Positions 35,085 to 45,602 of a DNA stretch of 64,000 nucleotides are shown one piece after another. The stretch comes from Kineosporia aurantiaca JCM 3230. Lineage in GTDB: Bacteria; Actinomycetota; Actinomycetes; Actinomycetales; Kineosporiaceae. The DNA is taken from assembly GCA_000719025.1 (NCBI GenBank), contig JODP01000002.1, forward strand, positions 186,001 through 250,000, in the 5' to 3' direction. The position numbers and the translations under genes were made by a program. The notes beneath the pieces were generated by a model that worked only from the letters and a program-made list of their open reading frames with translations, did not search any database and had not been told where the DNA came from. Position 1 is the stretch's first letter; every line of letters begins with the position of its first letter.

Positions 35085-35567
35085 GTGACCCCACCGAAGA
35101 CCGACCCGGCCCCCGACGGGGCGCTGGCCACCGACCTGGGCTGGGCCATCCGCCTGGTCTCGACCGCCTTCGCGGGCGTGGCCGCCGATTCGGTGGCCGA
35201 CCTCCCCGGCGGCGCGCGCGGCTACCTGGTGCTGGTCGCCCTGGCCACCGGCGAGCCGCCCTCCCAGCTCGCCCTGGCCCGGCAGGTCAGCCTGGACCGC
35301 ACGGTGATGACGTACCTGCTCGACGACCTGGAGGCGCACGAGCTGATCTCCCGCCGGCCCGATCCCCGGGACCGGCGGGCGCGCCAGGTCCTGATCACCG
35401 AATCCGGTCGCGAACGGCTGGCCCAGGTGCGAAAAAGCCTGGCGGCGGCCGAGAATCGGCTACTGGTCGATCTCAGCGCCGGGGAGGCCGATCAGCTACG
35501 GACGCTGCTGTCCCGGGTGGCGCAGACGGCTCACCGCGAGTCCCTGGGACCCACCGAGGACTGCTGA
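35085..35567 (+). CDS. MarR-family regulator
   Basis: 160 residues. Winged helix: QLALARQVSLDRTVMTYLLDDLEAHELISRRPDPRDRRARQVLITESGRERL, including the DxRxRR wing typical of MarR. Probably represses itself and the divergent SDR. GTG start, no ribosome site, predicted leaderless. Confidence 0.9.
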   Translation: MTPPKTDPAPDGALATDLGWAIRLVSTAFAGVAADSVADLPGGARGYLVLVALATGEPPSQLALARQVSLDRTVMTYLLDDLEAHELISRRPDPRDRRARQVLITESGRERLAQVRKSLAAAENRLLVDLSAGEADQLRTLLSRVAQTAHRESLGPTEDC

Positions 35568-35785
35568 GCGGATTCCGGTTCCCGACCGGCCACTGCATCG
35601 AGACAGCGAAACGGTGGTCCTGTCCGGCTACCGACCGCCGTGTGCGTCTCGCCCTGCGCCCGCCGCACAGACTTGGCAGGATCCGGGCGCGGGGCCGTTG
35701 AACAGTCAGCGCCGCCTCCTCTTTTCTCGGGTCAGGTCGCCTCGGTCCCCGGCCGGCTGCAGGGCGACAGAAGGGTCGGCTGCCC
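35568..35785. other. Short intergenic region
   Basis: 218 nt between MarR and DUF2243 genes. No gene, hairpin or repeat stands out; AAGGGT about 10 nt before 35786 may be the ribosome site of DUF2243. Confidence 0.3.
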
Positions 35786-36292
35786 ATGTCCAGTCCCCAC
35801 GGGACCTCCGCGCATTCCTCATCGATGCACCCCGGCCGCTCGGTGACTTCCGGGTTCCTGATCGGTGTGGGAGTGGCGGCCTTCATCGACGAGACGGTGT
35901 TCCACCAACTGCTGCACTGGCATCACTTCTACGACAAGTCCACCCCGGACATAGGTCTGGTATCCGACGGCATCTTCCACGCCGGTGGCTTCCTGGCCAT
36001 CGTCGTCGGTCTCTTCCTGTTCGCCGACCTGCAGCGGCGCCACGCGCTGGGGCGCACCTGGCTGACCGGCGCCGCCTTCGTCGGGTGGGGCGCGTTCCAG
36101 CTGTACGACGGCCTGTTCCAGCACAAGGTCCTGAAGCTGCACCAGATCCGTTATCACGTGCACCTTCTGCCCTACGACCTGGCCTGGGACCTTGCGGCCG
36201 CCCTCTGTCTGCTGATCGGGGCCGGACTGCTGGTGCGGGCGCGGGCCAGGGACCGTTCGCTACCACCGACGCGGAACGGCCGGCGGCAATGA
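35786..36292 (+). CDS. DUF2243 membrane protein
   Basis: 168 residues, four predicted helices, matching DUF2243. Many conserved His: ETVFHQLLHWHHFYDKSTPD and YDGLFQHKVLKLHQIRYHVHLLPYDLAWD, suggesting metal or haem/copper contact in the membrane. Its stop overlaps the start of the CtaG-like gene (ATGA), and the pairing DUF2243 with CtaG-type copper/oxidase assembly protein points to a respiratory or copper role. Function otherwise unknown. Confidence 0.88.
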   Translation: MSSPHGTSAHSSSMHPGRSVTSGFLIGVGVAAFIDETVFHQLLHWHHFYDKSTPDIGLVSDGIFHAGGFLAIVVGLFLFADLQRRHALGRTWLTGAAFVGWGAFQLYDGLFQHKVLKLHQIRYHVHLLPYDLAWDLAAALCLLIGAGLLVRARARDRSLPPTRNGRRQ

Positions 36293-37137
36293 ATCACGAC
36301 CGGCAGCTGCCGATGGACGGCGCGCATGCCAGTGGCTGGTTGTGGCTCCTGGCCGTGGGGGCCTGGATCGGGCTCTTGCTGTACCGGGCCGCTGCGGCGC
36401 GGTTGACCTGCCGAGGCGACCGCTGGCCGCGCATCCGGTCGAGCTGCGCGGCGGCTGGGGCCACGAGCCTGGCAGCGGGGGCAGTGCTGCCCTATGCCAC
36501 CCCGTCCCACAGCTTCGTCGTGGCAGTGGCGCAGCATCTGCTGATGGTCATGGTCGCACCGGCCTTTCTGGCCGGGGCCGCGCCGGTGACGCTTGCCCTG
36601 CGCGCCTGCGCCCCCCGGCATCGGCGCCGCCTGCTGAGAGTGGTGCGCAGCAGATACGCCGGGCTGATGACCGGCGCGCCGCTGGTGCTGCTGCTCGACG
36701 TGGGTGGGCTCTACGCCTTCTACCTCACCCCGCTCTACGGCTGGGCCCATCACCGCCCCGCGGCTGCTCTGATGCTCCACCTGCACATGGTCATTGCCGG
36801 CTACCTGATCAGCAGCTACCTCGTCGGCATCGACCCGATGCCGCACCGGGACCGGGTCAGTGGGCGGCTCATGGTCCTGCTGGCGGCCTCCGCAGCCCAC
36901 GACGTCCTGGCCAAACTCATGGTCGCGCATGCTCTGCCCACCGGCGTCGGTGACGTCCGGGCCGGGGCCGAGCTGATGTATTACGGCGGCACTGCCGTCG
37001 AGTTCGGCCTCGCACTCTCTCTTTTGAGTCAGTGGTACCGGGCGGGCAGCCGGGATCTGGACCGCCGGCGACGCCGGGCGGCCGAGTCGGCGATCGCCGC
37101 CGGGCAACCGACAGCACCGGTGAACGCGGGCGGTTGA
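36289..37137 (+). CDS. CtaG-like (caa3-type) cytochrome oxidase assembly membrane protein
   Basis: 282 residues with about seven hydrophobic helices. Matches the caa3_CtaG family: SFVVAVAQHLLMVMVAPAFLAGAAPVTLALR, then LHLHMVIAGYLISSYLVGIDPMPHR and ELMYYGGTAVEFGLALSLLSQWY, with conserved His in HLLM and LHLHM. Likely helps copper delivery to an oxidase. ATG 36289 overlaps the DUF2243 stop, so the long frame upstream is rejected. Confidence 0.87.
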   Translation: MNHDRQLPMDGAHASGWLWLLAVGAWIGLLLYRAAAARLTCRGDRWPRIRSSCAAAGATSLAAGAVLPYATPSHSFVVAVAQHLLMVMVAPAFLAGAAPVTLALRACAPRHRRRLLRVVRSRYAGLMTGAPLVLLLDVGGLYAFYLTPLYGWAHHRPAAALMLHLHMVIAGYLISSYLVGIDPMPHRDRVSGRLMVLLAASAAHDVLAKLMVAHALPTGVGDVRAGAELMYYGGTAVEFGLALSLLSQWYRAGSRDLDRRRRRAAESAIAAGQPTAPVNAGG

Positions 37138-37264
37138 ACCGCGCACGGGTCGGGTTGCGATGCGCAACATCCGGTCGTCCGCCGTTTGGCGTTGCCGTCG
37201 GCCCGGACCGGCCGGGCGACCCCCTTGCACAGAGAAAGATGCATCCTTAGGCTATCGAGACAGA

Positions 37265-37276
37265 TCGCGATATATC
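37265..37276. promoter_or_regulatory. Candidate PadR operator
   Basis: TCGCGATATATC, two fused palindromes (TCGCGA, GATATATC), AT-rich compared with its surroundings and 20 nt before the PadR start. PadR dimers often bind such sites for autorepression. Suggestive only. Confidence 0.35.
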
Positions 37277-37296
37277 TTTATCAAGGGGTGAGGACA

Positions 37297-37827
37297 ATGA
37301 CCGGTCACCGGCACGGTTTCGGCGGGTTCGGCCCGCGCGGGCCGTTGGGGTTCCTTCAGGGCATGGGTGAGGCCGTCGGCCAGCGGGCCCGGCGCGGCGA
37401 TGTCCGACTGGGAGTGCTGCGGCTTCTGTCCGAGCAGCCCATGCACGGCTACCAGATCATCGGCGAGCTCTCCGCCCGCAGCGGCGGCGCCTGGAAGCCC
37501 AGCGCCGGATCGGTCTACCCGACCCTGCAGATGCTGGCCGACGAGGGGTTGGTGCTGGCCGAGGAGGACTCCGGCAAGCGCGTCTTCCGCCTGTCCGAGG
37601 CCGGCCGGGGCGCGGTGGAGGAGACCGCCGATCAGCCCGATCCCTGGGATGTGGTGGGCGGCCAGCCGTCCGGGAGCGATGGCCACGACTACCGCGAGTC
37701 CGCGGCCAAGCTGGCCCGGGCCGTGATGCAGGTCGGTGCCTCCGGCACTCCCGACCAGGTCAAGGCCGGCCAGGACGTCCTCAACGACGCCCGTAAGCGT
37801 CTCTACGCCATTCTCGCCGAAGACTGA
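37297..37827 (+). CDS. PadR-family regulator
   Basis: 176 residues. Winged helix from about 35: RLGVLRLLSEQPMHGYQIIGELSARSGGAWKPSAGSVYPTLQMLADEGLV, wing FRLSEAGR, then a C-terminal helix for dimerisation. The His/Gly-rich N-terminus (HRHGFGGFGPRG) is common in actinobacterial members. ATG 37297 has GGGGTGAGG upstream. Twenty nt before the ABC1 kinase gene, so they are probably one unit and the kinase is its target. Confidence 0.9.
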   Translation: MTGHRHGFGGFGPRGPLGFLQGMGEAVGQRARRGDVRLGVLRLLSEQPMHGYQIIGELSARSGGAWKPSAGSVYPTLQMLADEGLVLAEEDSGKRVFRLSEAGRGAVEETADQPDPWDVVGGQPSGSDGHDYRESAAKLARAVMQVGASGTPDQVKAGQDVLNDARKRLYAILAED

Positions 37828-37847
37828 CCGGCGGCGGGGAGAAGAAC

Positions 37848-39617
<1,770 letters not shown>

Positions 39618-39692
39618 TGAACTCCGGGCCCCTTCGGCCCGTGGCCTCTGATGGACGTTGTGTCGATCAAGCCGATGAAGAGGAGTCTGACC

Positions 39693-40355
39693 GTGCCCGT
39701 TCCTGGGTTCGAGGCGGAGCACCTGGATGAGGACGGGGGCCTTCGCTGGGTCAGCGAGATCGCCGGAGACAACGGCTATGTGCTCCACGCCGTCCAGGGC
39801 CTGACCGCACAGCAGGCCCTGGCCCTGGTGGGCGGCAAGCTCCTGCGGACGCTGGAACCCGGCGAGCTGACCAGCGACTCACCCGAGGACGAGTGGACCA
39901 CCGTCGTCCACCTCGCCGTCCAGGACCAGACGTCCGAGTCGGACCTGCTCGTGGCGGGCGAGGGCGCCCCGGGCTGGGCCTTCGTCCTGGACCTGTCCGG
40001 CATGACGGTCTTCGAGATGGACGAGCTGACCCACAACCCGCAGGGCGGCTTCCGGGGCCGCGCGGCCGCGGGCCTTCCGCCGGGTCCCCGCACCGCGACG
40101 AGCTTCACCTGCACGATCAACGGCGACGAGATCATGCGCTTCAGTGACGGCGAGACCGAGCATCACCTCGACGGCTGGGAAGACCCGCCCTCCGGAGCTG
40201 CGGTTCCGGCCGTCCTGGGCACCGCTTTCCAGGCCGCCGGCCGGTTCGGCTCTCCCGATCATCAGGCCGGCCTGCGGGCCCTGTGCGCGCTGGCCGGACT
40301 GATCTGGACGCCTGAGGAGCTGCGTCGCCAGCCGCTGCACGTGGGCTACTTCTAG
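39693..40355 (+). CDS. Hypothetical acidic protein
   Basis: 220 residues, acidic, no signal peptide or helices in the membrane. It resembles small actinobacterial DUF6461-like proteins in layout (EAEHLDEDGGLRW, an LTAQQALALVGG helix, WAFVLDLSGMTVFEMDEL strand), but I am not certain. GTG 39693 is preferred because GAGGAG lies 7 nt upstream; ATG 39651 and 39675 are earlier options. Its end overlaps that of the convergent SUKH gene by 4 nt. Confidence 0.65.
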   Translation: MPVPGFEAEHLDEDGGLRWVSEIAGDNGYVLHAVQGLTAQQALALVGGKLLRTLEPGELTSDSPEDEWTTVVHLAVQDQTSESDLLVAGEGAPGWAFVLDLSGMTVFEMDELTHNPQGGFRGRAAAGLPPGPRTATSFTCTINGDEIMRFSDGETEHHLDGWEDPPSGAAVPAVLGTAFQAAGRFGSPDHQAGLRALCALAGLIWTPEELRRQPLHVGYF

Positions 40356-40954
40356 GCTTTCAGCTGGTTGCCGTACTCCGCCATCAGCGTGGCGAAATTG
40401 TCGTACGGCTCAGGGTCACTCGCCGATCCCGGCCCCCACTGATAGGCCGTCCACTCCGAAGCGTCCCCCGCTGCCGGCGTCCTCAACAGCCAGTAGTCCC
40501 CGGCTCCGCCGTCGGCATACCCGATGATCAGGCTGTTCTCGAGTACCTGGGACTCCTCCGCGTCCTCACCCCAGACATCCTTCACCCAGACGTCGACCAG
40601 CTCCGGGTCAGCCTTGCGAGCCCACTCCAGCTTCTCGATCGGCCACACGTCCTCCCCGAACACCCCCGCGTCGGACCAGCCGTTGCTGACCAGGTAGAAG
40701 TTGCGCAACGCGGTGGGCAGCGAGCACCCCAGGCGGGTCTCGGCCTCCTGGATGTCGCTCTCGCGGCACGGTTCGGCACCCAGCCAGCCGCTCTCGCGCA
40801 CCTGCGGGGTGAACCGGTCGATCGTGATGAAGCCGCCCTCGGCGCTCGGGTCGAAACGATCGACGGTCTGCTCTGGGGACGTCAGCACGGCGTGACTGAA
40901 GTCGGTCAGGAAGGCTCGCCATTCGTCGGTCGTGACCGGGTTCTGCTCGGACAT
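40352..40954 (-). CDS. SMI1/KNR4 (SUKH) immunity-like protein
   Basis: 200 residues. The SUKH fold core is recognisable: EPCRESDIQEAETRLGCSLPTALRNFYLVSNGW, then WPIEKLEWARK. Such proteins are often immunity partners of contact-dependent toxins or intracellular regulators. No toxin is next to it in this window. ATG 40954 has GGGAG 6 nt upstream. Confidence 0.85.
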   Translation of the reverse strand: MSEQNPVTTDEWRAFLTDFSHAVLTSPEQTVDRFDPSAEGGFITIDRFTPQVRESGWLGAEPCRESDIQEAETRLGCSLPTALRNFYLVSNGWSDAGVFGEDVWPIEKLEWARKADPELVDVWVKDVWGEDAEESQVLENSLIIGYADGGAGDYWLLRTPAAGDASEWTAYQWGPGSASDPEPYDNFATLMAEYGNQLKA

Positions 40955-41127
40955 GCGCTGCTCCCTAGTCGTGAGGTGTCCAGAGAGCACGCGGGCGGTA
41001 CTCACCGCGGTTCACCGGCCTGCTCATCCCGCTGCAGCGGCGTCCGTTCGTTCCGTGGCAGGATTACGACGCAGGACGCCACCCCCGAGGCCGTCCCCAG
41101 CGCAGCCGTCGAAAGAGGTTCTGACCC

Positions 41128-41355
41128 ATGAATGACGCCGAGATCCTCGCCGAGATCAACCGGCTGGTCACCAGCGAGCACAAGCTGCGCGAGCCGGGTG
41201 CCGAGCACTCGCCCGCGGACATCAAGAAGATCGAGGTCCTGCTGGACGAGTGCTGGGACCTGCTGCGCCAGCGCCAGGCTCGTGAGGAGTTCGGCCAGAA
41301 CCCGGCCGAGGCCACGGCCCGTGACGAAAACGTGGTCGAGCACTACCAGCAGTAG
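41128..41355 (+). CDS. DUF2630 small protein
   Basis: 75 residues, typical of DUF2630: MNDAEILAEINRLVTSEHKLR, then IKKIEVLLDECWDLLRQRQAREEFG. Mostly helical, coiled-coil-like, cytoplasmic, function unknown. GAAAGAGGT ribosome site upstream. Confidence 0.92.
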   Translation: MNDAEILAEINRLVTSEHKLREPGAEHSPADIKKIEVLLDECWDLLRQRQAREEFGQNPAEATARDENVVEHYQQ

Positions 41356-41381
41356 TCCGCAGGTCGTTCCTGACTGGTCTC

Positions 41382-41813
41382 ATGGTCGTCGAGGAAACCG
41401 GAGAGCCGTTCTTCCGGCTCCCGGCCGAGGGCGGGCTGGCCCTGGAGTTCGAAGCCAGCTTTCCCTACGGGCCGGATGATCCCGACATCATCGGGCTCCT
41501 CATCCGCGTGAGCGGTGCCTTCGTGCAGGTCGAGCACCCCGTCGTCCTCAGTCGCCACGACGGGCCGTCCGGGTTCCTGCACCTCCTGTACGAGGACTTC
41601 CGCGGCTGGACCGGTGCGCGCACCTGGAGTTCGCTAGAGAATGAGCTGCAGCTTTCGGCCGTGCACGAAGGGCACGTCGTGCGCATGCAGTGGCTGATGA
41701 CCCACCTCTCGTACGCCCGACCAGCATGGTCTTTCTGTCTGAACACCGAGCACGCCCCTGGTGAGGACATGCGCCGCCTGGCCGCGGACTTCCACGACCT
41801 CCTCGCCGGCTGA
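41382..41813 (+). CDS. Hypothetical protein
   Basis: 143 residues, mixed alpha/beta, no signal or membrane segment. Resembles DUF6228-like actinobacterial proteins in length and in the YEDFRGWTGARTWSSLENELQL stretch; not certain. The start at 41382 has no strong ribosome site. 26 nt after DUF2630. Confidence 0.55.
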   Translation: MVVEETGEPFFRLPAEGGLALEFEASFPYGPDDPDIIGLLIRVSGAFVQVEHPVVLSRHDGPSGFLHLLYEDFRGWTGARTWSSLENELQLSAVHEGHVVRMQWLMTHLSYARPAWSFCLNTEHAPGEDMRRLAADFHDLLAG

Positions 41814-41921
41814 CACCCGCACGCCTGACTGCAATCTCCCGGCGCCACAGGTGCGTCGACTCTGGCCCGCTGCGCTGCCTACCGTCGTCCATTCGGTGAT
41901 GCGGCGGTAGGAGAGGGCAGG

Positions 41922-42938
41922 ATGAACGAGCGGTCTCTCAGCGACTACGGTGCCTTGCTTCAGACGGACGAGTTGTACGTGCGGGCGGCCAGACGGCAGT
42001 TCTTCGCCTTCATGCAGGGCCTGATCCTCCATCCTGATGTGTTGGAGGTCGTGGCGACCGGCAGCTTCTCCCGGGGCAGCGCCCTACGCCACGTGCGGGA
42101 CCTGGACCTGATCGTCATCCTGCCAAAGGAATTGCTGAAAGACCGTTCCCCCGCACAGGCTTTGGCCCTCCTGCGGCACATCGCCTGCCTGGGCGTGCTG
42201 CACCGTCCGGTCGACGACCGCGACCGCTTCCGCGGCACCCGGATCAGCAACCGCGCCGTCCAGTTCGGCTGGCAACAGGGCGCCCTCGACCCCGCGGAAC
42301 ATTTCTACCCCAGCCCTCCCCCGGTCGACCTCGTCCCCGCCTACCGCGAGGGCGATCAGTTGATGGTCCCCGAGTGCAGTTCCGGGGCATGGACCCCCTC
42401 CCGGCCTCACGCCCTGGCCGTTCTGACCGGCCCAGACCCGCAGTGGGGAGCCTCGGCGGATCTCATCCGCATGGTGAAGGCCTGGGGCGGTCATCATCAG
42501 CTGGGCCTGAGGTCAATCGACGCGCTCGTGGTGCGGTTCCTGCCGACGCCGCAGGCGGGCAAGGCCCTGAGCACGGCGGTCGCCCTGGCTGCGTTCTTCC
42601 GGGAGGCCTCTGCTCACCTGGCTGTGGTGCGGAAGATCGAGCCGGGCCTGGACTACCGGCTGCTTCGCAAAAGCCTCTGCGAGGCCGCGGATCTGGCTGA
42701 CCAGGCTTTGGGGTTTGCGCTGCGCGGGCAGGAGTGGGCGGCCGAGCGGGCGTGGCAGAGGATTCTTGGCCCGGAGTTCGCGCCCGGCTGGCTGATCTCA
42801 CTCGCGCGGTGGGTCTGGGGTGAGCACGATGCCGCGTCACCGAGCCCCCAAGGGTTCGGTGCTGGTAACGGCGTCACCATCCGCACCGGGCCGATCCGAA
42901 CGAGTGTTCTGCCGAGGCGGCAGGATGTCGCTGGCTAG
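41922..42938 (+). CDS. CD-NTase/OAS-like nucleotidyltransferase, orphan
   Basis: 338 residues. Polymerase-beta-type core with GS motif at 47-53 (TGSFSRGS), first and second metal-binding carboxylates Asp60 and Asp62 (RDLDLIVIL), third Asp136 in PPVDLVPA, then a helical half with ADLIRMVKAWGGHHQLGLRSIDALVVRFL as in CD-NTases/OAS. CBASS enzymes of this kind make cyclic oligonucleotides. No effector, Cap or capsid-like partner is adjacent, so it may be an orphan or serve another nucleotide-transfer job. AGGAG-type ribosome site before the ATG. Confidence 0.72.
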   Translation: MNERSLSDYGALLQTDELYVRAARRQFFAFMQGLILHPDVLEVVATGSFSRGSALRHVRDLDLIVILPKELLKDRSPAQALALLRHIACLGVLHRPVDDRDRFRGTRISNRAVQFGWQQGALDPAEHFYPSPPPVDLVPAYREGDQLMVPECSSGAWTPSRPHALAVLTGPDPQWGASADLIRMVKAWGGHHQLGLRSIDALVVRFLPTPQAGKALSTAVALAAFFREASAHLAVVRKIEPGLDYRLLRKSLCEAADLADQALGFALRGQEWAAERAWQRILGPEFAPGWLISLARWVWGEHDAASPSPQGFGAGNGVTIRTGPIRTSVLPRRQDVAG

Positions 42939-43034
42939 CCGCCGGACGGTTCCGGTACGTGGTGTGCCAGGTCGGTATCTGAGCAGGATAGGCCTGGCTG
43001 TTCGTGATCCAACGACGACGACCCGGGCGTGACC

Positions 43035-44471
43035 TCACCCGGCCGCCGCGAGCGCCGCCTCGTCCTCGGCCAGGTCGGCCCGGGCGGGTAGGAACACCAC
43101 GACCAGGAGCGGGATCGCGCTGAAGGCCGTGACCCACCAGAAGGTCCCGGTGAAGGCGACGAGCCGGTCGTGGGCACTCGCCGCGTCGTTGAGCCGGTTC
43201 TGCAGGATCGTCGAGACCACGGCCACCCCGATCGGCGAGCCCACCCGCTGGACGATGCTGAAAGCGGCACTACCCCGCGGTGCTTCGTCGTGCGAGAGAC
43301 CAGCCAGAGCCAATGACAGCACCGGGAAGGTCGCCGCCCCGAACCCCAGCCCCAGAACGAACTGCCCGGCCAGGAGCAGGACCGTGCCGCCGTGGTCGTG
43401 CGAAAGCGCGAACGGCAGGACCCCGATGGCCATCAGCAGCACCCCGCCACCCACGACGATGCGGCCGTCCAGATCCGCGGTCAGCTTCCGCACCAGCCCG
43501 AAGTACAGCATCGTCCCCACGGACTGAGGGATCAGCAGAAGGCCGGTCGCCAGCACCGACTCGCCCCGCACCACCTGGTAGTACAAAGGCACCACGAGGG
43601 TCAGCGCGTACAGCGAGAAGCCACTCATGAAGGTGATCAGGCTGCCGACCCCGAAACTCTTGCGGGCAAAGACCCGCACGTCGATCAGCGAGGAGCCGGC
43701 CGAACGCAACGAGTACACGGCAAAGACGACCAGCAGCACACCCCCTCCCATCAGCGGCCCCCACGCTGCCGACGCACCGAAACCGTCACGGCCCGAGCTC
43801 TTGCTGATGCCATAGGCGATGGCGACGACACCGGGCGTCAGGAGCGCGAAACCGGGCACGTCGAAGTGGCTCTCGCGACGCACCGCGGCGAACGGCAGGA
43901 CCCGGTAGCCCAGAACCAGCGCCACCACGCAGACCGGCACGTTGACCAGGAAAATCCAGTGCCAGCTCCAGGACTCGACGATGACGCCGCCCAGGACCGA
44001 CCCCAAGATCGGGCCCAGCGCGGCCGGTAGGGCGATGGCGATCATCGCCCGCTCCAGGCGCTGCGGCCCGGCCGCCTGAGCCATCAACCCCATCGTGATC
44101 GGCACCACCATGCCACCGCCGAGGCCCTGCAACACCCGGAAACCGACCAGTTCCGGTAGCGTCCCGGCGATGCCGCACAACGCCGAGCCCACCAAGAACA
44201 CCGCGATGGCCAGCAGCCAAGCATTGCGGGCCCCGATCCGCTCGGACAGCCACCCGCTGATCGGGATGACCGCGACGAAGGCCAACAGGTAGCCGGTGGA
44301 GACCCATTGGGTCGAGGCGACCGAGGACCCGAACTCGGTCTGCAGCCGGTGCAGGGCAACATTGACGATCGTGGTGTCCAGCAGCGTGACCAGCGCCCCG
44401 AGGGCCAGAACCACCCCGATCACGGTCAACTGCCGGTCCGACACGCGCGGACCGGTCATGACTTCGTCCAT
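43035..44471 (-). CDS. DHA2 (EmrB/QacA-type) MFS drug exporter
   Basis: 478 residues, about 14 membrane helices, proton-coupled efflux. Motif D1 LDTTIVNVALHRLQTEF, motif A GWLSERIGARN, motif C-like PAALGPILGSVLGGVIV typical of drug antiporters. Divergent from an AraC regulator over about 110 nt, which probably controls it. Confidence 0.92.
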   Translation of the reverse strand: MDEVMTGPRVSDRQLTVIGVVLALGALVTLLDTTIVNVALHRLQTEFGSSVASTQWVSTGYLLAFVAVIPISGWLSERIGARNAWLLAIAVFLVGSALCGIAGTLPELVGFRVLQGLGGGMVVPITMGLMAQAAGPQRLERAMIAIALPAALGPILGSVLGGVIVESWSWHWIFLVNVPVCVVALVLGYRVLPFAAVRRESHFDVPGFALLTPGVVAIAYGISKSSGRDGFGASAAWGPLMGGGVLLVVFAVYSLRSAGSSLIDVRVFARKSFGVGSLITFMSGFSLYALTLVVPLYYQVVRGESVLATGLLLIPQSVGTMLYFGLVRKLTADLDGRIVVGGGVLLMAIGVLPFALSHDHGGTVLLLAGQFVLGLGFGAATFPVLSLALAGLSHDEAPRGSAAFSIVQRVGSPIGVAVVSTILQNRLNDAASAHDRLVAFTGTFWWVTAFSAIPLLVVVFLPARADLAEDEAALAAAG

Positions 44472-44582
44472 GAATAAACCTTTTTCGTTGCGTCAGGCAG
44501 GGCAGACCCACCGTAGGCTGGCTGACGTACGATTAGGCGACAACCAATAACGCGAACGCGCCAGGCCGTGAGGATCAGTTCC

Positions 44583-45341
44583 ATGAACAGCCACGCCCCA
44601 GCCGCATCGCCGATCCTGAGCATCCAGCGCGGGGACGCCGAGGGCGTGGAAAGACGCTCGACCCACTCACATCCCGAGCCGGTCCTGCTGGGCAGCTCGG
44701 GCGCGACCCTGATGGGCACCGTGGGCTCGCGGGACTGGCTGATCCCGCCCGGCTACGGACTCTGGGTTCCCGGCGGCCTGGAACACGGCGGCACGGTGCT
44801 GCATGAGGGCGAGCTGTCCATCCTGCACCTGGACGCCGAACGCTGCCCCATCACCTGGACCGAGCCCACCGGTGTGGCCATCGGCCCGCTGCTCCGCGAG
44901 CTGATCACCCACCTGACCTGGATCACCCCGGACGATCCGAGCCGAAGCCTGAGCGAGGCCCTGCTGTTCGAGCTGCTGACTCCCCTGGCCACACACGACA
45001 TTCAGGTCTCGATGCCGGCCGACCCCCGCATCAGCGCCATCGCCGAGCGACTCCTGTCCGACCCCGCCGACCCCCGCGACCTCACCGACTGGGCCGACAC
45101 GGTGCACGCCAGCGCCCGCACGCTCTCCCGCCTGTTCCCCGCCGAAACCGGCCTGACCTTCGCGGACTGGCGCACCCGGGTCCGCATCCGCGCCGCTATC
45201 CGGCTTCTGGGCAACGGGACCTCGGTGAACGCGACCGCCCGGGCCGTTGGGTACGGCCGGCCCAGCGCATTCATCGCAGCGTTCCGCCGCATTACCGGGC
45301 ACACCCCCGGGACCTATCTCAACGCCGACCCCCGGCCCTGA
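44583..45341 (+). CDS. AraC-family regulator
   Basis: 252 residues. N-terminal cupin-like sensor (THSHPEPVLLGSSGATLMGTV, LIPPGYGLWVPGGLEHGG) and C-terminal double helix-turn-helix (LTDWADTVHASARTLSRLFPAETGLTFADWRTRVRIRAAIRLLGNGTSVNATARAVGYGRPSAFIAAFRRITGHTPGTY). Likely regulator of the divergent exporter. ATG 44583 has GAGG 8 nt upstream; GTG 44568 overlaps it. Confidence 0.9.
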   Translation: MNSHAPAASPILSIQRGDAEGVERRSTHSHPEPVLLGSSGATLMGTVGSRDWLIPPGYGLWVPGGLEHGGTVLHEGELSILHLDAERCPITWTEPTGVAIGPLLRELITHLTWITPDDPSRSLSEALLFELLTPLATHDIQVSMPADPRISAIAERLLSDPADPRDLTDWADTVHASARTLSRLFPAETGLTFADWRTRVRIRAAIRLLGNGTSVNATARAVGYGRPSAFIAAFRRITGHTPGTYLNADPRP

Positions 45342-45602
45342 AGCACCTACAACCAGGGGTTAGGCAGGCGGCCAGGACCTCGTCCTCCTCCCCGTCATAG
45401 GACGTCTCGACATCCAGTGCGCAGCCTCCCTGCCGCTGGGCCTCAACGACTCCTCTGCCATGGCGACGAACACCTCAATGGTGTGCAACCTGGCATGCAC
45501 AAATCTTATGGATGAACCACAAAGAATCGATGGCATTGAGGGCATGGCTGGCCGCTGGCGTCCGTTGAAAGCCTCGGACGGGCCGATCAGGCCTCTCAGA
45601 GA

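Noticed and set aside
35614..36288. Upstream extension of the CtaG-like frame
   Set aside because: Translation before ATG 36289 is Arg/Ala/Pro-rich and overlaps DUF2243 in another frame.
43035..45341. MFS/AraC pair as part of a biosynthetic cluster
   Set aside because: No biosynthetic enzymes adjoin it; an ordinary exporter with its regulator is enough.
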